From: SHZI01 sp964371995
GTDB lineage: Bacteria; Pseudomonadota; Gammaproteobacteria; Steroidobacterales; GCA-2729495
Assembly: GCA_964371995.1 (NCBI GenBank)
Contig: CAYJPG010000061.1
Coordinates: 1 to 16,961, forward strand
Direction: 5' to 3'
DNA length: 16,961 nt
The notes beneath the pieces were generated by a model. That model saw only the letters and a list, made by a program, of their open reading frames with translations, was not told where the DNA came from and ran no database searches. Of this stretch, positions 5,319-13,236 are shown piece after piece. Position numbers and translations under genes: made by a program. Numbering within the stretch: the first letter of the stretch is position 1; each line of letters opens with the position of its first letter.

Positions 5319-7691
5319 ATGAGCAATTCCGGTTTGCCGGGCCCGGAATCCCCAGGCCACTTGCCGGCGACCCTGGTGAGGCGGGTTTTGCTGGTTTTCT
5401 TTCTTTCGGGCCTCAGTTCACTGACCTACCAGGTTGTATGGCAGAAGGCACTGTCGCAAATCATCGGTCTGGATCATTACTCGGTAACCCTCATCGTTTC
5501 CATCTTCATGTTGGGACTGGGGCTGGGAGGAATTGCCGGATCATGGGTATGCCGGATCAGCCGTAATCTGCTGGCAATCTATGTGGCGATTGAACTGCTT
5601 CTCGGGATATTCGGATTCTTCAGTCTGGATGTCCTGAGAGACGTAAATCTCGCCGTACTGCCTTATCAATGGGGCTACGTCGGTGATTTTTTCGTCAACT
5701 TCATGGCCCTGTTGTTGCCGACGCTGCTCATGGGTATGTCGCTGCCCGTCATCCTGCATATCTTCCGTAATAGTTATCCGGCGGGCCAGGCTGTAGGGGT
5801 TGTCTATTCGGCCAATATTCTTGGAGCAGCAGCAGGCGCCATGATTACCGGATTTCTGTTGATCGGGACGATCGGAATGATCAGATCCTGCCAGTTGGCT
5901 GCAGCGATCAACATCATGCTGGCCGTCGTGGTGAGTCTTGCATTCCGGAACCGGATGGTAGGGTCGGCCATCGCCAGTCCGGGAATGGTTGCTGTTGCAC
6001 TGGACCGCAAGCTGCTTCTGGTTTCCTTTTTGTCCGGGTTTGCTGCCCTGAGCTACGAGATCATTTTCTTTCGTATCTTTACGACATACTTCGGCTCTAC
6101 TTCATACGTTTTCCCGATTCTGCTGTTTTCATATCTGATGATGATGGCGGTCGGGAACAGATATTTTGGTGAAAAGGCTGACCGGACCGAATGGGCTGGT
6201 CTTTTCATTGCCATGGCCGCACTTGCGGTCGTCACAACCTTGATGGTGTTGTGGGGGCAGGAAGCGCTGCACCGTGCGGGGTTTCGGCAGAATTATCTTG
6301 TGTTCTGGCCGTTTCAGACCTGGCTGGCGTTTGTCCAGGTCATTCCGATTCTGGTTCTTTCTTTCATCCTGATGGCGCCGGTGGCTTTTCTTTCCGGATT
6401 TTTCCCTGTCATCGTGAAGATCGCCACTCGCAGCAACGATCAGCTTGGTCCAGTGGCCGGGAAACGGTATTTCTCGCAGACACTGGGCAATTTTACCGGG
6501 GCAGTGCTGACCGGGTTTGCGTTGCTTCCATGGCTGGGAACTGTGGGTGCACTCAAGTTCATGGCCGGGATTCTTGGCATCCTGGTTATCATGGCGCTTG
6601 GTAGTGAGGGTCGTCTGGCAAATGTCGGACGTCATGCGTGGCTGATGATTGCCGTGGCAGCCCCTGCTGTTTTCATGTATCCCCAAAACTACTACGGCAC
6701 AGTCCGCCTGTATCACGAGGGTGAAAAAGACAATTCACCTTCCCCGGATATTGTTCAGGAGGGCGCATTCGGGACGACTCTTGGATACCGGATGAAGGAC
6801 TATATCCATGTCTATGTCGGGCGCCTTTTCAGCAACAGTTTTCCGGGCCGGGGCGTTCAGATTGATTCGCTGGATTCCTGTTTTCCGATGGACTGGATAT
6901 CAGCTGTAAAAGGATTGGAGGTCAAGCGGGTTCTGTATATCGGACTCGGCTCCGGCGTCGGTCCGATGTGCATCCGGAAAATATTTCCGGATGCGGTTCT
7001 GGATATTGTGGAGATCAATCCGGAGCTGGTGACAATGATCAGGCAGCACGCCGCTGATCAGGTGCAACAGAGTCTGAAATCATCGAACGTGCATATTGCA
7101 GATGGCCGAAGGTTTGTGCGACAGAGCGGCGATACCCGCTACGATCTGATTCAGGTCGGGGTTTTCAATGCATGGTGTTCGGGTTGCGGAAATGCATTTA
7201 CAGCAGAGTTCTTCTCCATGCTGGCCGATCACCTGACCAGTCATGGTGTTGTGACATACAACGCCTACCCTGCGGCAGTAAAGGCCGGTCTGAATGTTTT
7301 CAGAGACATGATTGTGCTTTCGCCCGGCGCCTCGCGAATCAGCGAGGTCTGTGCTTCCAACGGCCCTCAGGGGCAGGAGGACTGGCGGCTGGAACTTGAT
7401 GCGCAGAAGTTCCGGCAGAACACGCAGCGCTGGGTTGATGGTGGCAGCGGCTATAGCGTGCGTGTCAACCCCCGGTTTCTTGAAGAAGGTTCCGTCCTTC
7501 ACCGAAAGGATATTGAAGGCCTGGTTTCCGGAATAAATGCCGCTACAGATGATCGGCCGGTAACGGAGTATTTCCTGACCAACAACCAGTTCATCTACTC
7601 GCTGGACTGGCGTGATGCCAAGCCACCGATGGACATGCGCGTATTTCTTTGTCCGGATTGTCCGCCGCCCTTTTTAGATGTGGCGCTTTAG
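5319..7691 (+). CDS. Membrane-fused spermidine-synthase-like protein, apparently without the catalytic acid
   Basis: This 790-residue protein starts at the ATG with AAGGGA 5 nt upstream; the frame is open much further 5' but only as the shadow of the divergent gene. Residues about 20-450 are membrane helices in two related halves: FFLSGLSSLTYQVVWQKAL near 27-45 recurs as SFLSGFAALSYEIIFFRIF near 236-254. The soluble C-terminal domain is a spermidine-synthase fold: RVLYIGLGSGVG (537-548), DIVEINPELV (562-571) and DGRRF (595-599). The loop that should carry the catalytic Asp (or Glu in the EPSNPW branch) reads YDLIQVGVFNAWCSGCGN (608-625), with Gly at that place. DDRPVTEY (744-751) is a common end motif of these fusions. 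No speD lies nearby. True aminopropyl transfer is therefore doubtful; another small-molecule or lipid-linked substrate is possible. Codon use is A+T-richer than that of the neighbours. Confidence 0.85.
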   Translation: MSNSGLPGPESPGHLPATLVRRVLLVFFLSGLSSLTYQVVWQKALSQIIGLDHYSVTLIVSIFMLGLGLGGIAGSWVCRISRNLLAIYVAIELLLGIFGFFSLDVLRDVNLAVLPYQWGYVGDFFVNFMALLLPTLLMGMSLPVILHIFRNSYPAGQAVGVVYSANILGAAAGAMITGFLLIGTIGMIRSCQLAAAINIMLAVVVSLAFRNRMVGSAIASPGMVAVALDRKLLLVSFLSGFAALSYEIIFFRIFTTYFGSTSYVFPILLFSYLMMMAVGNRYFGEKADRTEWAGLFIAMAALAVVTTLMVLWGQEALHRAGFRQNYLVFWPFQTWLAFVQVIPILVLSFILMAPVAFLSGFFPVIVKIATRSNDQLGPVAGKRYFSQTLGNFTGAVLTGFALLPWLGTVGALKFMAGILGILVIMALGSEGRLANVGRHAWLMIAVAAPAVFMYPQNYYGTVRLYHEGEKDNSPSPDIVQEGAFGTTLGYRMKDYIHVYVGRLFSNSFPGRGVQIDSLDSCFPMDWISAVKGLEVKRVLYIGLGSGVGPMCIRKIFPDAVLDIVEINPELVTMIRQHAADQVQQSLKSSNVHIADGRRFVRQSGDTRYDLIQVGVFNAWCSGCGNAFTAEFFSMLADHLTSHGVVTYNAYPAAVKAGLNVFRDMIVLSPGASRISEVCASNGPQGQEDWRLELDAQKFRQNTQRWVDGGSGYSVRVNPRFLEEGSVLHRKDIEGLVSGINAATDDRPVTEYFLTNNQFIYSLDWRDAKPPMDMRVFLCPDCPPPFLDVAL

Positions 7692-7695
7692 GTGA
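7690..7695 (+). promoter_or_regulatory. Ribosome binding site suggesting the DUF748 ATG start
   Basis: AGGTGA overlaps the TAG stop of the spermidine-synthase-like gene. It is 11 nt from the ATG at 7707 and overlaps the alternative GTG start at 7692, so it can serve only the ATG. The spacing is somewhat long. Confidence 0.4.
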
Positions 7696-7706
7696 ATTCC
7701 TCGAAT

Positions 7707-10700
7707 ATGTCCGGAACATCGCTTAGAAATATCCCCAGGATTCTCGTCCGGCCGGTATTCTGGCTGGCAATTGCCGGGCTGCTGGCGGTGTACGCTGCGC
7801 TCGGCTTCTACGCGGTACCGCGGACTCTGACCGTCCTGCTCAAGGACACGGTCAGGGCTGATTACGGCCGCGAACTCGCCATCGGTGAGATTCGTTTTAA
7901 TCCCTTCAGTCTTGCTCTGGAGATCGATGGGCTTGCACTGCCGGATGCGGATGGCGGACCGTTGCTGGCGTTCGATCAGCTGCACGTGGACCTGGACCTG
8001 GATTCGTTGTGGCATCGCGCACTGTCCTTTGGCGAGATCACAGTCGACGGACTGGCAGTCAACGCTGTCGTGCGCCCCGGTGGAGCGCTGAACCTGGCTG
8101 ATCTGCTTTCTGCAAAGTCACCGGATGCTGAACACAAATCGCTGCCCCGCCTGATGGTGGCTGACCTGCGGGTCAGCAAGAGCCGGATTCGCGTCACCGA
8201 TCTCGATCGTGCTGAAGTTTTTGTCGCGAACATTGACCCCGTCGAGTTCCAGTTGACTGACTTCACGACCTTTCGCGACGGTGCCGACCGTTACCGCTTT
8301 GATGCGCATGTATTCGGCAGCGGGCGTATCGCCTGGCAGGGAACGCTGCAGGCCTCGCCGCTGGCCTCTGCCGGCGAGTTCAGGCTGAGTGATCTGCCGC
8401 TGCCAAGAATCGCGGCATTTCTCGGCGACGCATTGCCGCTCGATATTGCCCGGGGCAGTCTGGCCGTACATGGGAACTATCAATATGCGGATGCTGTCGG
8501 GGGGGCGCAACTGGAACTTGCGGAGACCGAAATCACCATTGCCGGAGTCGCGCTGCGCGCGCGAGGTCAACCGGACGACTATGTGGTGCTAGAGAAGCTG
8601 CTTGCCAGTGGTGGCCGAATGTCGCTCGCCGAGCGTCAACTTGAGTTTGCATCGCTGGCAATCGATGGGGGTACGGTGTCTGCATGGCTGACTCCAGACC
8701 GAGAGCTGAACCTGTCGGGGCTTGCAGGCGGGAATCCGGAGGCTGCGGGCCGGCCATCGCCGGCACCTGTTGCATCGACGGCTCAGGAGCCGGCATCTGC
8801 CCCGAAGGCTGCCGTACAGCCCGCTGCGCAGCCTGCTCCCCCTCAAAATGACTGGGAAGTGCGTCTGTCCGCCATAGCCGCCAGCAATCTGGATGTGACG
8901 GTGGAAGATCGCTCGGTGCAGCCGGTAGCGGCGCTGCATCTGAAGCCGCTCGGCTTCACGGTCAGCGACTACAGCACCCGGCCTGATGCCGTCGTGAATC
9001 TGACCGTGGATGCCACTGTGAACGAAAAAGGCAAGCTGCACACTGCAGCTGTGCTGGCAGTGGATACGCTGGCCGCGCAAGCTGATATCGAGCTTGCAGA
9101 TTTCGACCTGAGGGTATTGCAGCCATGGGTGGCGAAAGAGTCGAGCATGACGCTGGTGTCTGGCGACCTGGGACTCAAGGGCAAGCTTTCCTATGTGCCG
9201 GCCGAGCCGGCGGCAAAGCTCGACATCGAGGCCGATGCCACGGTCAGCGGCCTGCGCACGGTCGATAATGTCCTCGAAGAAGACTTCATCAAATGGGACC
9301 GGCTGCAACTCGACGGCTTGCGATACCGGTCCGCACCTCAAAGCCTGCGCATCCGCACGGTTACCGCGCAAAGTCCCTACGTGCGGCTGATCATCGCGCC
9401 CGACGGCAACACCAATGTAGCGGCGGTACTCGCCGGTCCGGGTGCGACTGCGACGCCGGCGGGTGGGCCGACGCTGGGTGGACAGACGGCAGACGTCGGG
9501 GTCAGCAATCCGTCTGCGCCGCCGCCGAAGCCGGCGCCGTTCCCGATACAGATCGGCACCTTGCGTATCAATGACGGTTCGACTAACTTTGCGGACCTGA
9601 GCATCAGGCCGAATTTCGCTACTGGCATCGGCAAGCTCGAGGGCACGATCACCGGCCTGTCTTCCGATCCGACCTCGCGCGCAAAGGTGGAACTCGACGG
9701 TCAGGTCGACCGCTTCTCGCCGGTTACCATCCGCGGCGAGGTCAATCCGCTGGCGGCCAAGGCCTGGCTCGACATGGCGATGAACTTCCGCAATATCGAG
9801 ATGGCCTCGTTCACGCCTTATTCGGGGCGCTTTGCGGGCTACACGATCCGGCGCGGAAAACTGTCTGCCGATCTCAATTACAAGCTGAACGGGGACAAGC
9901 TCGAAGCCGACCACAAGATTGTCATCGACCAGCTGGAACTCGGTGACAAGGTAGAGAGCCCCGATTCGATCGGCGTGCCGCTCAAGCTGGCGGTCGCCCT
10001 GCTCAAGGACCGCAATGGCGTCATCGATATCGAATTGCCGGTAGCCGGCAGTCTTGATGATCCGCAGTTCAGCATCGGACCGATCATCTGGAAAATTTTC
10101 GTCAATTTACTGAGCAAGGCGGTCACCGCGCCCTTTGCCCTGCTGGGTAATCTTTTTGGTGGCGGTGAAGATGTGAATCTCATCAGCTTTCCTGCGGGAA
10201 CGGCGGCAATCGACGAAGCCGCACAGCAGAAGCTGGACTCGCTGCTAAAGGCGCTCGATGAACGTCCGGGACTGAAACTGAATGTGCCGGCGGTATTCAG
10301 CCGCGAGTCGGATGCTGCGGGAATTGTCGAGGCACGGCTGAGGCGTGATGTTGTGGCGGCAAAGAAGGCTGAGCTGATCGCCAGAAAGCAGCCCTCGGAC
10401 GGGCTGAACTTTGCCGCTGTCAGCGCCGACCGCGAGGACTATCTGCGCCGGCTCACTACCGTGTACCGCAAGGCATACGGTGCGAATGCGGAACTGCCGG
10501 AGCCCCTGGCTGCGCCGCCGGGCGCAACGCCCGTAGCGGACACGCCGGAGGCAAAGATCGCGCGGCTCGAGCAGGCGGTACGCCAGCATATTGATGTAAC
10601 GGACGACGACCTGTATGCGCTGGCCCGCGCCCGGGCCGAGGCGGTACAGGCGAAGTTGCTGAGCGATACGGGTATTGATCCAGGCAGGGTGTTCCTGACT

Positions 10701-10760
10701 TCACCGGCTGAAGGAAAGGCAGAAAGTGGCGCGGTGACCATGGAGCTTGGGTTGCGCTGA
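7707..10760 (+). CDS. DUF748 AsmA-like envelope protein
   Basis: About 1017 residues. An N-terminal membrane anchor (VFWLAIAGLLAVYAALGFYAV) is followed by a long series of beta-strand repeats of the AsmA/DUF748 kind: RELAIGEIRFNPFSLALEID, then SLWHRALSFGEITVDGLAV. A second hallmark block is FTPYSGRFAGYTIRRGKLSA then NYKLNGDKL, DQLELGDKVESPDS and VALLKDRNGVIDIELPVAGS. Two Pro/Ala-rich linkers (about residues 348-380 and 576-613) divide the chain. The C-terminal quarter is more helical and resembles the OmpA-like end of DUF748 proteins (RVFLTSPAEG). AsmA-like proteins are thought to bridge the periplasm and carry phospholipids to the outer membrane; for DUF748 this is inference. A GTG directly after the upstream stop (7692) is an alternative start; I prefer the ATG at 7707 because AGGTGA (7690-7695) can serve it. 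It is probably co-transcribed with the preceding gene. Confidence 0.88.
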   Translation: MSGTSLRNIPRILVRPVFWLAIAGLLAVYAALGFYAVPRTLTVLLKDTVRADYGRELAIGEIRFNPFSLALEIDGLALPDADGGPLLAFDQLHVDLDLDSLWHRALSFGEITVDGLAVNAVVRPGGALNLADLLSAKSPDAEHKSLPRLMVADLRVSKSRIRVTDLDRAEVFVANIDPVEFQLTDFTTFRDGADRYRFDAHVFGSGRIAWQGTLQASPLASAGEFRLSDLPLPRIAAFLGDALPLDIARGSLAVHGNYQYADAVGGAQLELAETEITIAGVALRARGQPDDYVVLEKLLASGGRMSLAERQLEFASLAIDGGTVSAWLTPDRELNLSGLAGGNPEAAGRPSPAPVASTAQEPASAPKAAVQPAAQPAPPQNDWEVRLSAIAASNLDVTVEDRSVQPVAALHLKPLGFTVSDYSTRPDAVVNLTVDATVNEKGKLHTAAVLAVDTLAAQADIELADFDLRVLQPWVAKESSMTLVSGDLGLKGKLSYVPAEPAAKLDIEADATVSGLRTVDNVLEEDFIKWDRLQLDGLRYRSAPQSLRIRTVTAQSPYVRLIIAPDGNTNVAAVLAGPGATATPAGGPTLGGQTADVGVSNPSAPPPKPAPFPIQIGTLRINDGSTNFADLSIRPNFATGIGKLEGTITGLSSDPTSRAKVELDGQVDRFSPVTIRGEVNPLAAKAWLDMAMNFRNIEMASFTPYSGRFAGYTIRRGKLSADLNYKLNGDKLEADHKIVIDQLELGDKVESPDSIGVPLKLAVALLKDRNGVIDIELPVAGSLDDPQFSIGPIIWKIFVNLLSKAVTAPFALLGNLFGGGEDVNLISFPAGTAAIDEAAQQKLDSLLKALDERPGLKLNVPAVFSRESDAAGIVEARLRRDVVAAKKAELIARKQPSDGLNFAAVSADREDYLRRLTTVYRKAYGANAELPEPLAAPPGATPVADTPEAKIARLEQAVRQHIDVTDDDLYALARARAEAVQAKLLSDTGIDPGRVFLTSPAEGKAESGAVTMELGLR

Positions 10761-10783
10761 CGCGGCCCGTCTGCGTGACTTGC

Positions 10784-10812
10784 TTGGTTAGCTGGGCGCC
10801 TTCGTGTATGGT
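10784..10812 (+). promoter_or_regulatory. Candidate promoter for rhlE
   Basis: TTGGTT (10784-10789), a 17-bp spacer and TATGGT (10807-10812) lie in the 242-bp gap after the DUF748 gene. Matches are 3 of 6 and 4 of 6, so this is weak. If used, it gives a leader of roughly 180 nt before the helicase start. Confidence 0.3.
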
Positions 10813-10935
10813 GCGCGCTGCTAAACAGGCTTTCGTCCGGTCAGCTCGTTCATTTCTCGCAGTTTTTACACTGGAACTCCGCACGGCATCGCCGCTTGCG
10901 GCAGCGCTCCGGAAACACCCGAGACCATTACCCTG

Positions 10936-10972
10936 CCTCTACCGGACCAGAGGATTTCCCGATGACACGGGA
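10936..10972 (+). promoter_or_regulatory. Two small hairpins in the rhlE leader
   Basis: CCTCT (10936-10940) pairs with AGAGG (10949-10953), and TCCCG (10957-10961) pairs with CGGGA (10968-10972), just before the GGAGAGG Shine-Dalgarno region at 10986-10992. CCTCT could instead pair with AGAGG at 10988-10992 inside that region. Five-base stems are short and may be chance. The rest of the 242-bp gap shows no gene. Confidence 0.25.
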
Positions 10973-11002
10973 CGCTCTGCAGGCTGGAGAGGAAAATCAA
11001 AG

Positions 11003-12325
11003 ATGTCATTTCAAACGCTCGGGTTGAAGCCCGAACTGTTGCGCGCCATTGCGGATAGCGGTTACGAAACACCGACGCCCGTACAGGCCCGCGCAATTCC
11101 CGAAGTGCTGGCCGGTCGCGACTTGCTCGCCGGTGCGCAGACGGGAACCGGCAAGACGGCCGGTTTCATCCTGCCGATCCTGCAGTTGCTGGGCACGCCG
11201 AAGGCCGGCGAACCGGCCGTCGCTGCAGGCCGCAATGGCTGGCGCGCACCGCGTGCGCTGGTGCTGGTCCCCACCCGTGAGCTCGCCGCACAGGTGGCGG
11301 AAAGCGGGCGCACCTACGGTCGTTATACGCCGATGGCCGTCACTGTCGTATTTGGCGGTGTCGGGTTTAACCCGCAAGCAGAGAGCCTGCGCCGTGGCAC
11401 CGATATCGTTGTCGCGACGCCGGGCCGTCTGCTTGACCATGTGCAGCAGCGCACCATCGACCTGTCGAAAATAGAAATCCTCGTGCTCGATGAAGCTGAC
11501 CGCATGCTCGACATGGGCTTTATTCACGACATCAAACGGATACTCAAGCTGTTGCCGGCCAAACGCCAGAACCTGATGTTCTCTGCAACCTACAGCGAGG
11601 AGATCCGCACACTGGCCGCCGCTTTTCTGCATCAGCCGGTCAATATTGAGGTTGCGCGCCGGAATGCCGCGGTGGACAGCGTCACGCAGCATGTGCACGA
11701 GATCCGCAAGGAAGACAAGCGCCGGCTGCTGTCGCACCTGATCCGCACCAATGACTGGGGCCAGGTGCTGGTCTTTACACGTACCAAGCACGGCGCCAAC
11801 CGGCTGACCAAGCAGCTGGAGGACGATGGCATCATCGCGTCTGCTATTCACGGCAACAAGAGCCAGTCTGCGCGCACCAAGGCGCTGAACGATTTCAAGC
11901 AGGGCAAGATCATGGCGCTGGTGGCCACCGAAGTCGCATCGCGCGGCCTCGATATCGACCAGCTGCCGTGTGTCATCAATTACGAACTGCCGAATGTTCC
12001 CGAGGACTACGTACACCGCATCGGCCGCACGGGCCGGGCCGGCGCGAGTGGTGTGGCAGTCTCGCTGGTATCGGCCGACGAGCGTGGTCTGCTCAAGGAC
12101 ATCGAACGCCTGTTGGGGCGTCCGCTCCTCCGTGCACAGTTGCCGAAGATTTCCGAGCCACCGGTGCGTCCGGGTCGTCCCGCGCAACCGGCGCAGGACA
12201 CGCACGGTAACCAGGCGCATCAGCACCGTGACGGACAGCGTCATGGTCAGGGTGCCGGTCAGGGGCAGCGCCAGAACCGCTATCGCGGTAACCGCGGCGG
12301 CGGTGCGCGGGCACGCAGCGGTTAA
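11003..12325 (+). CDS. rhlE: DEAD-box ATP-dependent RNA helicase RhlE
   Basis: This 440-residue helicase uses ATP to unwind short RNA duplexes in ribosome assembly and RNA turnover. The N-terminus MSFQTLGLKPELLRAIADSG with TPTPVQ (23-28) is the RhlE-type Q-motif. AQTGTGKT (45-52) is the Walker A motif. PTRELA, TPGRLLD, DEAD (163-166), SAT (194-196) and HRIGRTGRAG (338-347) follow in order. The C-terminal tail from about residue 390 is rich in Gly, Arg, Gln and His and low in structure, as expected for RNA contact in RhlE. The frame is open back to 10775, but homology and GGAGAGG before the ATG at 11003 set the start. The gene stands alone between a long leader and an 89-bp gap, so it is probably its own unit. 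RhlE versus another DEAD subfamily rests on the N-terminal and tail features. Confidence 0.95.
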   Translation: MSFQTLGLKPELLRAIADSGYETPTPVQARAIPEVLAGRDLLAGAQTGTGKTAGFILPILQLLGTPKAGEPAVAAGRNGWRAPRALVLVPTRELAAQVAESGRTYGRYTPMAVTVVFGGVGFNPQAESLRRGTDIVVATPGRLLDHVQQRTIDLSKIEILVLDEADRMLDMGFIHDIKRILKLLPAKRQNLMFSATYSEEIRTLAAAFLHQPVNIEVARRNAAVDSVTQHVHEIRKEDKRRLLSHLIRTNDWGQVLVFTRTKHGANRLTKQLEDDGIIASAIHGNKSQSARTKALNDFKQGKIMALVATEVASRGLDIDQLPCVINYELPNVPEDYVHRIGRTGRAGASGVAVSLVSADERGLLKDIERLLGRPLLRAQLPKISEPPVRPGRPAQPAQDTHGNQAHQHRDGQRHGQGAGQGQRQNRYRGNRGGGARARSG

Positions 12326-12372
12326 GCCCGAATCCGGCTCGCCCTGTTCCGAAGCGGTGCTTGTATATTTGA

Positions 12373-12391
12373 GGGCTGCTTTCTCCAGCCC
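12373..12391 (+). terminator. GC hairpin between rhlE and the SDR gene
   Basis: GGGCTG (12373-12378) and CAGCCC (12386-12391) form a perfect 6-bp stem with a 7-nt loop, 48 bp after the helicase stop. There is no U-tract after it, so it is either a weak terminator or a leader hairpin of the SDR gene whose ATG is at 12415. Confidence 0.3.
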
Positions 12392-12404
12392 ATCAAAATC
12401 ATCC

Positions 12405-12410
12405 GGGAGA
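12405..12410 (+). promoter_or_regulatory. Ribosome binding site of the SDR gene
   Basis: GGGAGA lies 4 nt before the ATG at 12415. It supports that start, which includes the hydrophobic N-terminus in the protein. Confidence 0.65.
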
Positions 12411-12414
12411 CTTG

Positions 12415-13221
12415 ATGAATACGAAAACACTCGGCTGCGGCCTCGTGCTGGTTCTTGCCATGCTGGCGTTCTCACCGCTCCAGGCGGCAAAGGTTCGGGA
12501 TCCAGGCAGCCCGACAATCCTGCTGACCGGTTCGAATCGTGGTGTGGGTCTGGCGCTGGCGCAGGAATATGCCGCAAAGGGCTGGAATGTGATTGCAACC
12601 TGTCGCACACCTTCGAAGGCCAAAGAACTGCAGGCACTTGCCGCTGCCAACCCGAAGGTACTGGTCGAAAAACTCGACGTGACCGATCTCAGGGAGATCA
12701 GCAAGCTTGCGGAGAAGTATCGCGGAGTTCCCGTCGATGTGTTGTTCAACAACGCTGCCTGGCTCGGTGAACCGGTGGCCAGACAGCAGTTTGGCGATCT
12801 CGATCAGGACATGTTCGTTGAAGTCATGAAGACCAATGCCTATGGACCACTGAAACTGTCAGAGGCCTTTGTCGATAACGTCGCTGCCAGCCAGCAAAAA
12901 AAGATCATCGGCATGACCAGCGGGCTCGGTTCGCTGACCATCATGGCCCGGATGTCGCGCTTTTATTTCTACCAGATGAGCAAGGCGGCCATGAACATGG
13001 GCATGCGTGCGCTGCGTAACGACCTGCGGAGTCGCGGCATCATCGTAGCGATTCTGGCGCCCGGCATGGTCGACACGGATATGCTCATCGCGTCGGGCTA
13101 CAAGGGTGACAAACTGACGCCGGCCGAAAGTGCGGCGGGACTTTACGCGATGGTTGCGGAGCTCACACTCGAGGACAAGGGCGTACCGGTCAATGTCGAT
13201 GGCAAGCCCATACCCTGGTAA
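12415..13221 (+). CDS. Short-chain dehydrogenase/reductase with apparent N-terminal signal peptide
   Basis: A 268-residue classical SDR. The Rossmann motif TGSNRGVG is at 38-45, DVT at 88-90, NNAA at 112-115 (usual NNAG), and the catalytic tetrad can be read as Asn141, Ser173, Tyr186 and Lys190 (YQMSK). Arg42 and Arg64 are basic residues near the cofactor ribose and suggest NADPH. The Rossmann fold starts about 30 residues later than usual. The extra N-terminus (MNTKTLGCGLVLVLAMLAFSPLQA) looks like a Sec signal with an SPLQA-type cleavage site. An NAD(P)-dependent enzyme outside the cytoplasm would be unusual, so it may instead be membrane-anchored on the inside. The ATG at 12415 follows GGGAGA by 4 nt; the TTG one codon earlier is less likely. 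The next gene, a Tat-signal molybdoenzyme subunit, begins 15 bp downstream. The substrate is unknown. Confidence 0.88.
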   Translation: MNTKTLGCGLVLVLAMLAFSPLQAAKVRDPGSPTILLTGSNRGVGLALAQEYAAKGWNVIATCRTPSKAKELQALAAANPKVLVEKLDVTDLREISKLAEKYRGVPVDVLFNNAAWLGEPVARQQFGDLDQDMFVEVMKTNAYGPLKLSEAFVDNVAASQQKKIIGMTSGLGSLTIMARMSRFYFYQMSKAAMNMGMRALRNDLRSRGIIVAILAPGMVDTDMLIASGYKGDKLTPAESAAGLYAMVAELTLEDKGVPVNVDGKPIPW

Positions 13222-13236
13222 GACCCGGCGACTGCC

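Noticed and set aside
8589..9914. 441-codon minus-strand frame opposite the DUF748 gene
   Set aside because: Shadow frame with Arg/His/Gln-rich composition; the plus-strand protein is clearly of the DUF748 family.
10775..11002. N-terminal extension of RhlE
   Set aside because: RhlE proteins start at MSF just before the Q-motif, and GGAGAGG precedes the ATG at 11003.
12524..12543. T-loop-like GGTTCGAATC suggesting a tRNA
   Set aside because: It encodes the TGSNRG loop of the SDR, and no acceptor or anticodon stems are present around it.
11006..12637. 543-codon minus-strand frame opposite rhlE
   Set aside because: It mirrors the DEAD-box gene codon by codon and shows no domain; rhlE motifs explain the strand.
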